From Stenotrophomonas maltophilia (GTDB lineage Bacteria > Pseudomonadota > Gammaproteobacteria > Xanthomonadales > Xanthomonadaceae): a stretch of 36,439 nucleotides of DNA. The notes beneath the pieces were generated by a model, which saw nothing but the letters and a program-made list of their open reading frames with translations, did no database searches and was not told the origin of the DNA. This document shows positions 28,550 through 36,439 of this stretch, in pieces. The stretch is from the NCBI RefSeq assembly GCF_013464915.1, contig NZ_RAVT01000044.1, positions 17,749 through 54,187 of the forward strand. Reading direction: 5' to 3'. Numbering within the stretch: the first letter of the stretch is position 1; every line of letters starts with the position of its first letter. The position numbers and the translations under genes were made by a program.

Positions 28550-29509
28550 ATGCCCATACGCCGCCCCGCCCTGCTCGTCCTGTCCCTGCTGGTGTGCCCC
28601 GCCTTCGCGCAGGTGCCGCCGCCGGCCCAGCTGCCGGAGCCCATTGCCGAGAAGGCCGGACCCGATACCGCGGCGCGCTCGCCGCTGCACGCCCAGGTGC
28701 TTCTGGATCGCGCCAATTTCTCCCCGGGCGAGATCGACGGTGAAATCGGCAGCAATCAGCGCCGGGCCGTGGCAGGCTTCCAGGCGGCCCACGGCCTGAC
28801 AGTGGGCGGAGAGCTGGATGACAGCACCTGGAAGGCCCTGCAGGCCGATACGGTCGTGCCACTGGCCAGCTACACGCTGACCGCCGAGGATGTGGCCGGG
28901 CCGTTCATCGCCGTCCCGAAGGCGCCTGCCGCGCAGGCAAAGCTGAAAGCGCTGGGCTACAGCAGCGTCGAGGAATCACTGGGCGAGCGTTTCCATGCTT
29001 CGCCGGCATTGCTGAAGGCGCTCAACCCAGGCGTCGATCTGGCCAAGGCCGGCAATCGCATCCAGGTACCCAACATCGCACCGGCGGCATTGCCGAAGGC
29101 GGCAAAGATCGTGGTCGACAAATCCGACTCCACCCTGCAGTTGCTGGATGCGCAGGGCAAGGTGATCGCGCAGGTGCCGGTGTCCTCGGGCAGCCAGCAT
29201 GATCCGCTGCCGATCGGTGAATGGAAGATCTTCGGCGTGTATCGCGACCCGCCGTTCCACTACAACCCCAAGCTGTTCTGGGATGCGCGCAAGGGCGAGA
29301 AGAAGGCCACGCTGCCGCCGGGCCCGAACAATCCGGTCGGCCGGGTCTGGATCGACCTCTCCAAGCCGCATTACGGCCTGCACGGCACGCCTGTACCCGG
29401 CCATGTCGGCAAGACCGAATCGCATGGCTGCGTGCGCATGACCAACTGGGACGCGCTGCGCGTGGCCGATGCCGTGGATACCTCCGTCCCCGTGGTGATG
29501 CAGGAGTAA
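28550..29509 (+). CDS. L,D-transpeptidase (YkuD) with PG-binding domains
   Basis: A 319-residue periplasmic enzyme that forms 3-3 peptidoglycan cross-links or attaches proteins to the wall. A signal peptide (1-20) ends PAFAQ. A PG_binding_1 domain covers about 45-95 (NFSPGEIDGEIGSNQRRAVAGFQ). A LysM-like stretch is at about 140-176 (HASPALLKALNPG, RIQVPN). The YkuD catalytic domain (about 185-318) has H278 in LHGT and the active-site motif SHGCVRM with H292 and the nucleophile C294. The start at 28550 follows a GGAG. The M23 peptidase gene begins 4 nt after its stop, so the two form an operon. Confidence 0.94.
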   Translation: MPIRRPALLVLSLLVCPAFAQVPPPAQLPEPIAEKAGPDTAARSPLHAQVLLDRANFSPGEIDGEIGSNQRRAVAGFQAAHGLTVGGELDDSTWKALQADTVVPLASYTLTAEDVAGPFIAVPKAPAAQAKLKALGYSSVEESLGERFHASPALLKALNPGVDLAKAGNRIQVPNIAPAALPKAAKIVVDKSDSTLQLLDAQGKVIAQVPVSSGSQHDPLPIGEWKIFGVYRDPPFHYNPKLFWDARKGEKKATLPPGPNNPVGRVWIDLSKPHYGLHGTPVPGHVGKTESHGCVRMTNWDALRVADAVDTSVPVVMQE

Positions 29510-29513
29510 GCCG

Positions 29514-30170
29514 ATGCGTCTTTCGCAGCTGATCGTGCTGGGCGTTCTGCTGGGACTGGGTGCAGGCTGGTGGCTGCGCCGCGATGCCGCTGAACCCACG
29601 GCGGCGTCTTCGCCTGCAATGCCGCTCGCCGTGATGGCAACGCCGGCGGCCGAAGCGGCCACAGCGCGCGCGCCGCTGCCAGCCAGCGTCGACCTGGCAC
29701 CAGGCGGTCTGCTGCTGCCGGTGCAGGGCGTACTGCCCTCGCAGCTGCGCGACACCTTCACCGATGCCCGCAGCGAAGGACGCGTGCACGATGCGATCGA
29801 CATCATGGCCAATGCCGGGACGCCGGTGCTGGCCGTCGCCGATGGCACGGTGGAAAAGCTGTTCGACAGCAAGCGCGGTGGGCTGACGATCTACCAGTTC
29901 GAGCCCAGCGGACGCTGGTGCTACTACTACGCGCACCTGCAGCGCTATGCCGATGGCCTGGCCGAGAAACAGGTGATAAGGCGCGGCGATGTGATCGGTT
30001 ATGTAGGCAGCACCGGCAATGCCAGTGCGGAGGCCCCGCACCTGCATTTCGAAGTGCACGTGCTGGGGCCGGAGAAGCAGTGGTGGAAGGGGGAATCGAT
30101 CAATCCCTACCCTCTGCTGAAGTCGAAGGTACTGGTGCCCGGCGCTGCCAGCGCCGTAACGCCAGAGTAA
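29514..30170 (+). CDS. M23-family peptidoglycan endopeptidase
   Basis: A 218-residue envelope protein with one N-terminal membrane anchor or uncleaved signal (about 5-21), then an Ala/Pro linker and an M23 (LytM/lysostaphin) domain at about 70-205. The zinc-binding residues are visible: H92 and D96 in HDAIDIMA and H178 in HLHFEV, with H141 and H176 as further active-site histidines. An intact set suggests an active endopeptidase rather than an EnvC/NlpD-type activator. It is cotranscribed with the L,D-transpeptidase gene (4-nt gap, ribosome site AGGAG inside its end). The 3' end overlaps the convergent hypothetical gene by 71 nt. Confidence 0.92.
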   Translation: MRLSQLIVLGVLLGLGAGWWLRRDAAEPTAASSPAMPLAVMATPAAEAATARAPLPASVDLAPGGLLLPVQGVLPSQLRDTFTDARSEGRVHDAIDIMANAGTPVLAVADGTVEKLFDSKRGGLTIYQFEPSGRWCYYYAHLQRYADGLAEKQVIRRGDVIGYVGSTGNASAEAPHLHFEVHVLGPEKQWWKGESINPYPLLKSKVLVPGAASAVTPE

Positions 30171-30762
30171 AGACAGCCAACGCGCCCCCCGGAATCAGCA
30201 GGAACATCGCCGCCACCTTCCAGAAGAAGAACGGCCACAACCACACGTAGTCCAGGTCGGTCAGCTTCAGCAGATCCAGCGGTGGCTGCAGCTCGATGTC
30301 TGCCGCGTGCCCCACCAGCGCCGGGTCCACCTCCAGTACGGTGACCCGCAGCCATGAGCGTCCGCGTGGCAATGCATCGCCGCGGCCATATCCAAAGTAG
30401 GACGCCATGAGGCCGCCGGATTCAACCGATGCCAGCCTGCGGTTGATGCCCTGCCCGTCCACTCCCGAACGCTCTCCTGCGCGGAAGTCTCCATGATCGG
30501 TGGGAGTGTCGATGCGCAGCAGCACTTCAGGGTCAGCCTCAGTACCGTCTGCGGCATACCGCAGTCGCAGCCGCAGCTGGTCATCGATGAAGCGGTAGAC
30601 CGTCATCTCGGCTGTCGCGCCTGGGCTCAGCAGCAACGGCAGGGACTGGGTACGCGAGGCCAGATGGTTGGCGATGGCGCCGAGCGCCAGAACCGCGCAG
30701 GCGATGCCCCACAGGCTCCACAACACCCACAGGGTGATCCGTATCACCTTCGTGCCCTTCAC
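30100..30762 (-). CDS. Hypothetical two-TM membrane protein
   Basis: A 220-residue protein I do not recognise. One helix sits near the N-terminus (about 6-28, ITLWVLWSLWGIACAVLALG). A soluble, probably periplasmic, domain follows (about 35-170, with TAEMTVYRFIDDQ and RSWLRVTVLEVDP). A second helix is near 175-203 (YVWLWPFFFWKVAAMFLL), then a basic tail. The layout resembles DUF3592-type proteins, but I would not name it as such. The GTG start at 30762 has AGGA at a good distance; the longer frame would cross a terminator and is rejected. Its 3' end overlaps the convergent M23 gene by 71 nt. Confidence 0.72.
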   Translation of the reverse strand: MKGTKVIRITLWVLWSLWGIACAVLALGAIANHLASRTQSLPLLLSPGATAEMTVYRFIDDQLRLRLRYAADGTEADPEVLLRIDTPTDHGDFRAGERSGVDGQGINRRLASVESGGLMASYFGYGRGDALPRGRSWLRVTVLEVDPALVGHAADIELQPPLDLLKLTDLDYVWLWPFFFWKVAAMFLLIPGGALAVFTLALRRWQRRAPVPSTSAEGRD

Positions 30763-30817
30763 GCTGACATCCTGGTCATCGCGTCGCTTCCCCGCTGGCC
30801 CTGGCGACACAGTAACG

Positions 30818-30845
30818 AAAAAGCCCCGCTTGCGCGGGGCTTTTC
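30818..30845. terminator. Bidirectional terminator downstream of purA
   Basis: The stem gccccgc / gcggggc (loop ttgc) is flanked by As on the left and Ts on the right, so it can work on both strands. On the minus strand it ends purA, before the two-TM gene. Confidence 0.85.
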
Positions 30846-30855
30846 CTGTCACCTA

Positions 30856-30878
30856 CGCCGGGCAGCGCCCGGCGCTAC
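30856..30878 (-). repeat. SMAG-type REP palindrome (CGCCGGGC subtype)
   Basis: On the minus strand GTAG precedes cgccgggc / gcccggcg with a 3-nt loop. It sits between the purA stop and its terminator. Confidence 0.8.
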
Positions 30879-30879
30879 C

Positions 30880-32331
<1,452 letters not shown>

Positions 32332-32404
32332 TTATCCGGGTTTCCGGGGTCCGGTGCCACCTTTCCGACGGGCGGCTTCACCGGCCGGTCAGGCGCCCCG
32401 CTCT

Positions 32405-32451
32405 GTCGTGCCGGCCGCTGGCCGGCAATGCCAACCAAGGTTGGCATCTAC
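32405..32451. repeat. Two abutting SMAG-type palindromes
   Basis: 32405-32427 (plus) has GTCG in place of GTAG followed by tgccggcc..ggccggca. It abuts 32428-32451 (minus), atgccaacc / ggttggcat followed by ctac. Two different stem subtypes are joined tail to tail. Confidence 0.78.
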
Positions 32452-32505
32452 CAGAGCCGGGCCACGCATGTGAACGCAGGCGGCCGCTGGTGGGCAATCC
32501 CAGGT

Positions 32506-32528
32506 TGCCGGCCAGCGGCCGGCACTAC
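32506..32528 (-). repeat. SMAG-type REP palindrome (TGCCGGCC subtype)
   Basis: tgccggcc..ggccggca followed by ctac (GTAG on the minus strand). It lies 4 nt after the end of the DUF2065 gene. Confidence 0.82.
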
Positions 32529-32532
32529 CCTT

Positions 32533-32718
32533 TCAATGCCGGGCCCACCACAGCAGGCTCAGGCCGGCCAGCAGCACCAGCCCACCGAAGCTGCGCAGGG
32601 CCGGGCTGGGCAGGTCCAGCAGGCGCTCGGCCATGCGCTTCCAGGCAAACGGCGCGACGAACAGGAACAGGCCTTCCAGCACCGCCACCAGGCAGACGGC
32701 GGCGAACAGATCTTTCAT
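32533..32718 (-). CDS. DUF2065 small membrane protein
   Basis: A 61-residue inner-membrane protein with two helices: DLFAAVCLVAVLEGLFLFVAP near the N-terminus and GGLVLLAGLSLLWWARH at the C-terminus, joined by a basic loop. Size and the position between hflC and purA match DUF2065, a family of unknown function conserved at this place in many gammaproteobacteria. The ATG at 32718 has GGAG 7 nt upstream. A terminator whose T-run touches this ribosome site lies just before it, and another lies after it, so expression may depend on readthrough from hflKC. Confidence 0.9.
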   Translation of the reverse strand: MKDLFAAVCLVAVLEGLFLFVAPFAWKRMAERLLDLPSPALRSFGGLVLLAGLSLLWWARH

Positions 32719-32731
32719 GGGGGACTCCGGA

Positions 32732-32767
32732 AAAAGCACGGGGCCCGGCGTTCAGCCGGGCCCCGTG
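32732..32767 (-). terminator. Intrinsic terminator between hflC and DUF2065 gene
   Basis: A 13-bp perfect stem (cacggggcccggc / gccgggccccgtg, 5-nt loop, 32737-32767) is followed on the minus strand by C and five Ts (complement of 32731-32735). It lies 18 nt after the hflC stop and directly before the ribosome site of the next gene. Confidence 0.85.
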
Positions 32768-32785
32768 GGGTAATGCCCTGCGACC

Positions 32786-33649
32786 TCAGCGGTCGTTCTT
32801 CAGGTACTGCAGGAACGGGTCGTTCTTGTCCAGCACGATCACGCCGTTGCCGTCGGTCATGGAGCCACGGTAGGCCTCCAGGCTGCGGTAGAACGCGTAG
32901 AACGACGGATCGGCCGAGCCGGCCTTGCCGTAGATGCGGGCGGCATCGGCATCGCCTTCACCGCGCAGGCGCTGTGCATCACGCTCGGCCTCAGCGATCA
33001 GCACGGTGCTGTCACGGTCGGCCTGGGCGCGGATGGTCAGCGACTGCTCCTCGCCTTCGGCGCGCAGCTTGGCGGCTTCCTGCTTGCGCTGGGCGCGCAT
33101 GCGCTCGTACACGTCGTTGATCACCTGGCTGTCGGTGGGCAGGTCCACCTGCTTGATGCGCAGGTCGATCATCTGCATGCCCAGGCCGGCCACGGCTTCG
33201 TTGATCCCCTTCAGCTGCTCGGCGATCAGCTCGCTGCGGTCGCCGGACACCAGCTGCTGCAGGGTGCGCGAGTTGATCTGGTTGCGCAGCGAGTCGGTGA
33301 TGATCGGCGCCAGGCGGGCGTTGGCGATGCGCGGATCGCCGCCGGTGGCACGGAAGTAGTCACCCACGTTGGAGATGTAGCCGATGGCGAAGAAGTCGAC
33401 GCTGACGTCCTTCTGCTCGGCGGTGAAGTAGCGCGCCGGCGCGGTGTCGAGCACCTGGAAGCGGCGGTCGAAGACCTTCACCGTTTCCACCACCGGCACC
33501 TTGAAGTGCAGGCCCGGCTTGATGTCCGAACGCACCACCTTGCCCAGGTTCAGCACCATGGCGGTCTGGTCCTCACGGACCACGTACACCGAGCCGAGCA
33601 GGCCCAGCACCACCGCCACGATCACGGCGATCCAGATAGGACTCTTCAT
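32786..33649 (-). CDS. hflC: HflC, modulator of FtsH protease
   Basis: A 287-residue prohibitin/SPFH-domain protein. A single N-terminal helix (about 5-24) is followed by a periplasmic SPFH domain (about 25-190) and a long coiled helix rich in charged residues and Ala (YERMRAQRKQEAAKLRAEGEEQ). It ends with a conserved VIVLDKNDPFLQYLKN tail. With HflK it forms the large membrane complex that encloses FtsH and restrains its proteolysis. Its start overlaps the hflK stop by 4 nt (ATGA). Length matches the family well. Confidence 0.95.
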   Translation of the reverse strand: MKSPIWIAVIVAVVLGLLGSVYVVREDQTAMVLNLGKVVRSDIKPGLHFKVPVVETVKVFDRRFQVLDTAPARYFTAEQKDVSVDFFAIGYISNVGDYFRATGGDPRIANARLAPIITDSLRNQINSRTLQQLVSGDRSELIAEQLKGINEAVAGLGMQMIDLRIKQVDLPTDSQVINDVYERMRAQRKQEAAKLRAEGEEQSLTIRAQADRDSTVLIAEAERDAQRLRGEGDADAARIYGKAGSADPSFYAFYRSLEAYRGSMTDGNGVIVLDKNDPFLQYLKNDR

Positions 33650-34779
33650 CGGCTGCCCTCCTCACGGCCGCTCGGTCGCCCGGTCGGGCGGCCCACCGGC
33701 CGGCCCGGATCACGGGAAGCTTCCACCGCTGCACCCGGCAGCGACGGCATCACCACGTCCGGGTTCGCCACTGCGGCCGGGGCCGAGGTGGTGGGACGGG
33801 TATCGCCGGTCATCGGCACGTAGATCAGCTGGCGGCCATCACCACCAATCACCTTGCGGTTCTCGCTCAGCACCTGCTGCACGGTCTCCAGCCACAGGCG
33901 CTTGCGGGTCACTTCCGGGGCGTCCTTGTACTGGGCCTGCAACAGGCTGAAGCGCTGCGCGTCACCCTCGGCCTTGGACACCACGGCCTGCTTGTAGCCT
34001 TCGGCGGTGGTACGGGCGCGCGAGGCCTGGCCTCGGGCTTCCGGCACGACCTTGGCGGCGTAGGCCTGGGCTTCGTTGATCAGGCGCTCCTTGACCTGCT
34101 GGGCGCCGTTGACCTCGTCGAAGGCCGGCTTCACTTCTTCCGGCGGACGGGCGTCCTGCAGGGTCAGGCCGGTCACGGTCAGGCCGGTCTTGAACGCCTT
34201 CAGCAGCGCCTGCAGGCGCTCTTCCGCCGCCACGGCCAGCGGGCCACGGTTGTTCAGGACCGAATTGAGGTCGGCGCGGCCGACTTCCTCGCGCACCGCG
34301 CTCTGCGCAGACTGCTCCAGCACCTGGTCGGCGTTGAAGGTACCGAACAGGTAGGTCTGCGGGTCGTCGATGCGGTACTGGACGTTCAGCGAGACGTTGA
34401 CGATGTTCTCGTCACGGGTCAGCACCGGCACCTGGATCGAGAAGGTCTTGATCTCGGTGGCGTTGACCTTGGTGACAGACTCAATCGGCCACGGCAGCTT
34501 GAAGTTCGGGCCGGGCTGCAGGATGCGCGAGAACTGGCCGAAGCGCAGCACCACGCCGCGCTGCTGTTCGCCGATCAGCTGGAAGCTGGAGAACAGCACC
34601 AGCAGCACCACGGCCGCCACCACCCAACGCACGATGCCGCCGTCGAACAGGTCCTTCAGCGGCCCGGGCAATCCGCCCCAGCCACCACCATTGCCACCGC
34701 CGCGCGACCCGAAGGGCCCGCGTCGATTGTCCTCGGGGCCTTGTCCGCCCTTGTTGCCGCCGGGTGTATTCCAGGCCAT
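33646..34779 (-). CDS. hflK: HflK, modulator of FtsH protease
   Basis: A 377-residue SPFH protein and partner of HflC. A Gly/Asn-rich cytoplasmic N-terminus (1-48, GGNKGGQGPEDNRRGPFGSRGG-type) precedes one helix at about 51-68. The SPFH domain follows (GEQQRGVVLRFGQFSRILQPG; PWPIESVTKVNATEI), then a helical region (RLINEAQAYAAKVVPEARGQ). The C-terminus has a short Gly-Arg-Pro repeat (GRPVGRPTGRPSGR), which is unusual and low in complexity. It is the first gene of the minus-strand run hflK-hflC-DUF2065. A TATGAT box at 34849-34854 may be its -10 element. Confidence 0.95.
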   Translation of the reverse strand: MAWNTPGGNKGGQGPEDNRRGPFGSRGGGNGGGWGGLPGPLKDLFDGGIVRWVVAAVVLLVLFSSFQLIGEQQRGVVLRFGQFSRILQPGPNFKLPWPIESVTKVNATEIKTFSIQVPVLTRDENIVNVSLNVQYRIDDPQTYLFGTFNADQVLEQSAQSAVREEVGRADLNSVLNNRGPLAVAAEERLQALLKAFKTGLTVTGLTLQDARPPEEVKPAFDEVNGAQQVKERLINEAQAYAAKVVPEARGQASRARTTAEGYKQAVVSKAEGDAQRFSLLQAQYKDAPEVTRKRLWLETVQQVLSENRKVIGGDGRQLIYVPMTGDTRPTTSAPAAVANPDVVMPSLPGAAVEASRDPGRPVGRPTGRPSGREEGSR

Positions 34780-34848
34780 GCACGCTCCATCAAGATGTGG
34801 GCTGCGGCGCGGGCCCTTCCCGCGGCGCCAGCCGTGAAACCATTACCG

Positions 34849-34854
34849 ATCATA
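34849..34854 (-). promoter_or_regulatory. Possible -10 box for hflK
   Basis: TATGAT on the minus strand about 70 nt before the hflK start. No convincing -35 element is seen at the right spacing, so this is tentative. Confidence 0.3.
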
Positions 34855-34932
34855 CAAGATGGGGCGGATCGGCAGGATCGAAAGGGGGGCAACGGGGTAA
34901 GGTGGCGTTTTCCTCGAAGTCAGGCAGCGCCG

Positions 34933-35928
34933 ATGGTCCCCACCACCCCGTTCACCGCCTTCCGCATCGAAAATGACGACGCCGGCTACCGCAGCGGCCT
35001 GGCCCAGCTGGGCGTGGACGACCTCAGCCCCGGCCAGGTGCTGATCCGCGCCCACTGGTCCTCGGTCAACTACAAGGACGCGCTGGCCGGTACCGGCAAG
35101 GGGAAGATCCTGCGCCGTTTCCCGCTGGTGGGCGGCATCGACGTGGCCGGCACCGTGGTCGCCAGCACCGACCCGGACTGGCGTGAAGGCGACGCGGTGC
35201 TGGCCACCGGCTGCGGCCTCAGCGAGACCCGTGATGGCGGCTACAGCCAGTACGTGCGGCTGGAATCGCGCGCGGTGATCGCCCAGCCGGCCGGGCTGAC
35301 CCCGCGCGAGGCAATGGTGCTGGGCACCGCCGGCTTCACTGCGGCGCTGGCCCTGCTGCGCATGCAGGACAACCGGCAGACCCCGGAACTCGGCCCGCTG
35401 GCGGTTACAGGCGCGAGCGGCGGCGTCGGTGCGTTGGCGCTGTCGATCTTCAGCCGTGCCGGCTACAGCGTGCACGCGGTCAGCGGCAAGCCGGACCAGG
35501 CCGATTTCCTGCGCAGCATCGGCGCCACCGAGGTACTGCCGCGCGAGGCGCTCTCCGACACCGGCCCACTGCAGTCAGCCCGCTTCGGCGGTGGCCTCGA
35601 CAATGCCGGAGGCGACATGCTGGCCAGCCTGCTGGCGCAGACCGTGCCCTACGGCAGCGTGGTCAGTGCCGGCCTGGCCGCCAGCCCGACGCTGGACATG
35701 ACGGTGATGCCGTTCATCCTGCGCGGCGTCTCGCTGCTGGGCGTGTCTTCGGCCAATGCACCGCGCGGGCTGCGGAAAGAAGTATGGGCGCGACTGGGAA
35801 GCGACTGGAAGCCGCAGCACCTGGAGCGCATCTGCACTGCCGAAGTCGGCCTGGATGGCCTGCCCGCCGTGTTCGAGCGGATGCTGGCCGGCGGCTCGCT
35901 GGGCCGCACCGTGGTGCGGATCGACTGA
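34933..35928 (+). CDS. YhdH/AcuI-type quinone oxidoreductase-like protein
   Basis: A 331-residue cytosolic NADPH-dependent oxidoreductase of the MDR (zinc-free alcohol dehydrogenase-like) superfamily. It shows the YhdH/AcuI set: HWSSVNYKDALAGTGKGKI, PLVGGIDVAGTV, GTAGFTAALAL and the Rossmann motif VTGASGGVGALAL. AcuI relatives reduce acryloyl-CoA to propionyl-CoA and protect against this toxic intermediate; the same role here is inferred. The ATG at 34933 is used because the family N-terminus begins there. It is divergent from hflK and followed by pilH 88 bp downstream. Confidence 0.92.
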   Translation: MVPTTPFTAFRIENDDAGYRSGLAQLGVDDLSPGQVLIRAHWSSVNYKDALAGTGKGKILRRFPLVGGIDVAGTVVASTDPDWREGDAVLATGCGLSETRDGGYSQYVRLESRAVIAQPAGLTPREAMVLGTAGFTAALALLRMQDNRQTPELGPLAVTGASGGVGALALSIFSRAGYSVHAVSGKPDQADFLRSIGATEVLPREALSDTGPLQSARFGGGLDNAGGDMLASLLAQTVPYGSVVSAGLAASPTLDMTVMPFILRGVSLLGVSSANAPRGLRKEVWARLGSDWKPQHLERICTAEVGLDGLPAVFERMLAGGSLGRTVVRID

Positions 35929-35972
35929 ACGTCGCAGGCAGGCGACGGACGGCAGGCGCTGCCCTCCCGCCG

Positions 35973-36004
35973 GTAATGTGCCCGCACTACACTGCGGGCA
36001 TTAC
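35973..36004 (+). other. Hairpin directly before the pilH ribosome site
   Basis: An imperfect stem of 12 bp with a 2-nt bulge (gtaatg-tg-cccgca / tgcgggcattac, 6-nt loop). It ends one base before ATGGGGA, which contains the pilH ribosome site. There is no T-run. It may end the oxidoreductase message or tune pilH translation. Confidence 0.55.
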
Positions 36005-36016
36005 ATGGGGAACAAC

Positions 36017-36388
36017 ATGGCACGCATTCTGATCGTCGACGACTCACCGTCGCAGCTGTTGGGGATACAGCGCATCGTCGAGAAGCTCGGGCACCAGATC
36101 CTGACCGCCACCGATGGCGCCGCCGGGGTCGAAACCGCCAAGGCCGAGCTGCCCGACCTGGTCCTGATGGACGTGGTGATGCCCAACCTCAACGGTTTCC
36201 AGGCCACCCGCACCCTTGCCCGCGACGAGGCCACCCGGCACATCCCGGTGATCCTGGTGACCACCAAGGACCAGGACACCGACCGCATGTGGGGCATGCG
36301 CCAGGGCGCCAAGGCCTACATCACCAAGCCGTTCTCGGAAGACGAGCTGTCCGAGGTGCTGGAACGGGTGTTCGCCGGCCAGGGCTGA
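36017..36388 (+). CDS. pilH: Twitching motility response regulator PilH
   Basis: A 123-residue single-domain CheY-like protein of the type IV pilus chemosensory (Pil-Chp) system. The phospho-acceptor is D52 in LVLMDVVMPNLNGFQATR, the acidic pair is D8/D9 and the lysine is K104 in YITKPF. The stretch PVILVTTKDQDTDRMWGMRQGA is characteristic of PilH rather than CheY. There is no output domain. The ATG at 36017 has GGGGA 6 nt upstream; an ATG at 36005 would place the ribosome site inside the gene. The expected partners pilI and pilJ may follow beyond the window end, but a REP element comes first. Confidence 0.92.
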   Translation: MARILIVDDSPSQLLGIQRIVEKLGHQILTATDGAAGVETAKAELPDLVLMDVVMPNLNGFQATRTLARDEATRHIPVILVTTKDQDTDRMWGMRQGAKAYITKPFSEDELSEVLERVFAGQG

Positions 36389-36399
36389 AACGGCGCCCG

Positions 36400-36422
36400 G
36401 TAGTGCCGGCCGCTGGCCGGCA
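36400..36422 (+). repeat. SMAG-type REP palindrome (TGCCGGCC subtype)
   Basis: GTAG followed by tgccggcc..ggccggca, 11 nt after the pilH stop. Identical stem to 10848-10870 and 32405-32427. Confidence 0.85.
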
Positions 36423-36439
36423 ACCACGCATCACCGTCC

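Noticed and set aside
26217..28799. 860-codon open frame antisense to the chemoreceptor gene
   Set aside because: Low-complexity His/Gly/Leu translation, no ribosome site or domain, and the minus-strand gene is clearly real.
30763..30852. N-terminal extension of the two-TM protein
   Set aside because: It would translate through the purA terminator hairpin, while a GTG with a good ribosome site exists at 30762.

Overview
The window looks like a chromosomal segment of a Stenotrophomonas (S. maltophilia complex) or a close Xanthomonadaceae relative. It is GC-rich and densely coded. It carries about fifteen short palindromes that start with GTAG, which match the SMAG (GTAG-type REP) repeats known from S. 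maltophilia. Gene neighbourhoods such as hflK-hflC-DUF2065-purA and a glycine riboswitch in front of a lone gcvP also fit. No tRNA, rRNA, CRISPR array, insertion sequence or prophage gene was seen.

Layout. Bases 1-1860: a DUF819 membrane protein (minus) divergent from a small glyoxalase-fold protein. Bases 1940-8286: an envelope-modification island. An OmpR-type response regulator and histidine kinase (minus) are divergent from a GT39/ArnT-like glycosyltransferase, a PAP2 phosphatase and an EptA-type phosphoethanolamine transferase (plus). Together these look like a lipid A decoration module. Bases 8287-8845: a long non-coding gap made almost entirely of two 202-nt composite repeats in inverted orientation. 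Each holds a long near-perfect hairpin with variable arms and a 52-nt conserved loop. Bases 8846-10810: an M2 (ACE-like) lipoprotein peptidase. Bases 10930-13680: a minus-strand run of a Bcr/CflA MFS pump, a siderophore-interacting flavoreductase and a small hypothetical protein. Bases 13870-16989: promoter, tandem glycine riboswitch and gcvP. Bases 17116-20904: a PhnB-like protein, an APC amino-acid permease with an upstream PAS-AraC regulator, a 70-aa basic protein and an alpha/beta hydrolase.

Bases 21255-26135: a 1626-residue autotransporter with alternating Fn3-like and Cys-pair modules, Ig-like modules and a C-terminal beta-barrel. Bases 26187-28313: a methyl-accepting chemotaxis protein with a putative sigma-28 promoter, divergent from an L,D-transpeptidase/M23 peptidase pair (28550-30170). 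Bases 30100-34779 (minus): a two-TM hypothetical protein, purA, a DUF2065 protein, hflC and hflK. Terminators lie between hflC and the DUF2065 gene and between the DUF2065 gene and purA. Bases 34933-36388: a YhdH/AcuI-type oxidoreductase and the twitching-motility regulator pilH.

Most genes are ordinary core or near-core genes. The parts most worth a second look are the paired hairpin elements at 8292-8767, the lipid A island, the modular autotransporter and several terminator or hairpin structures in leader positions.
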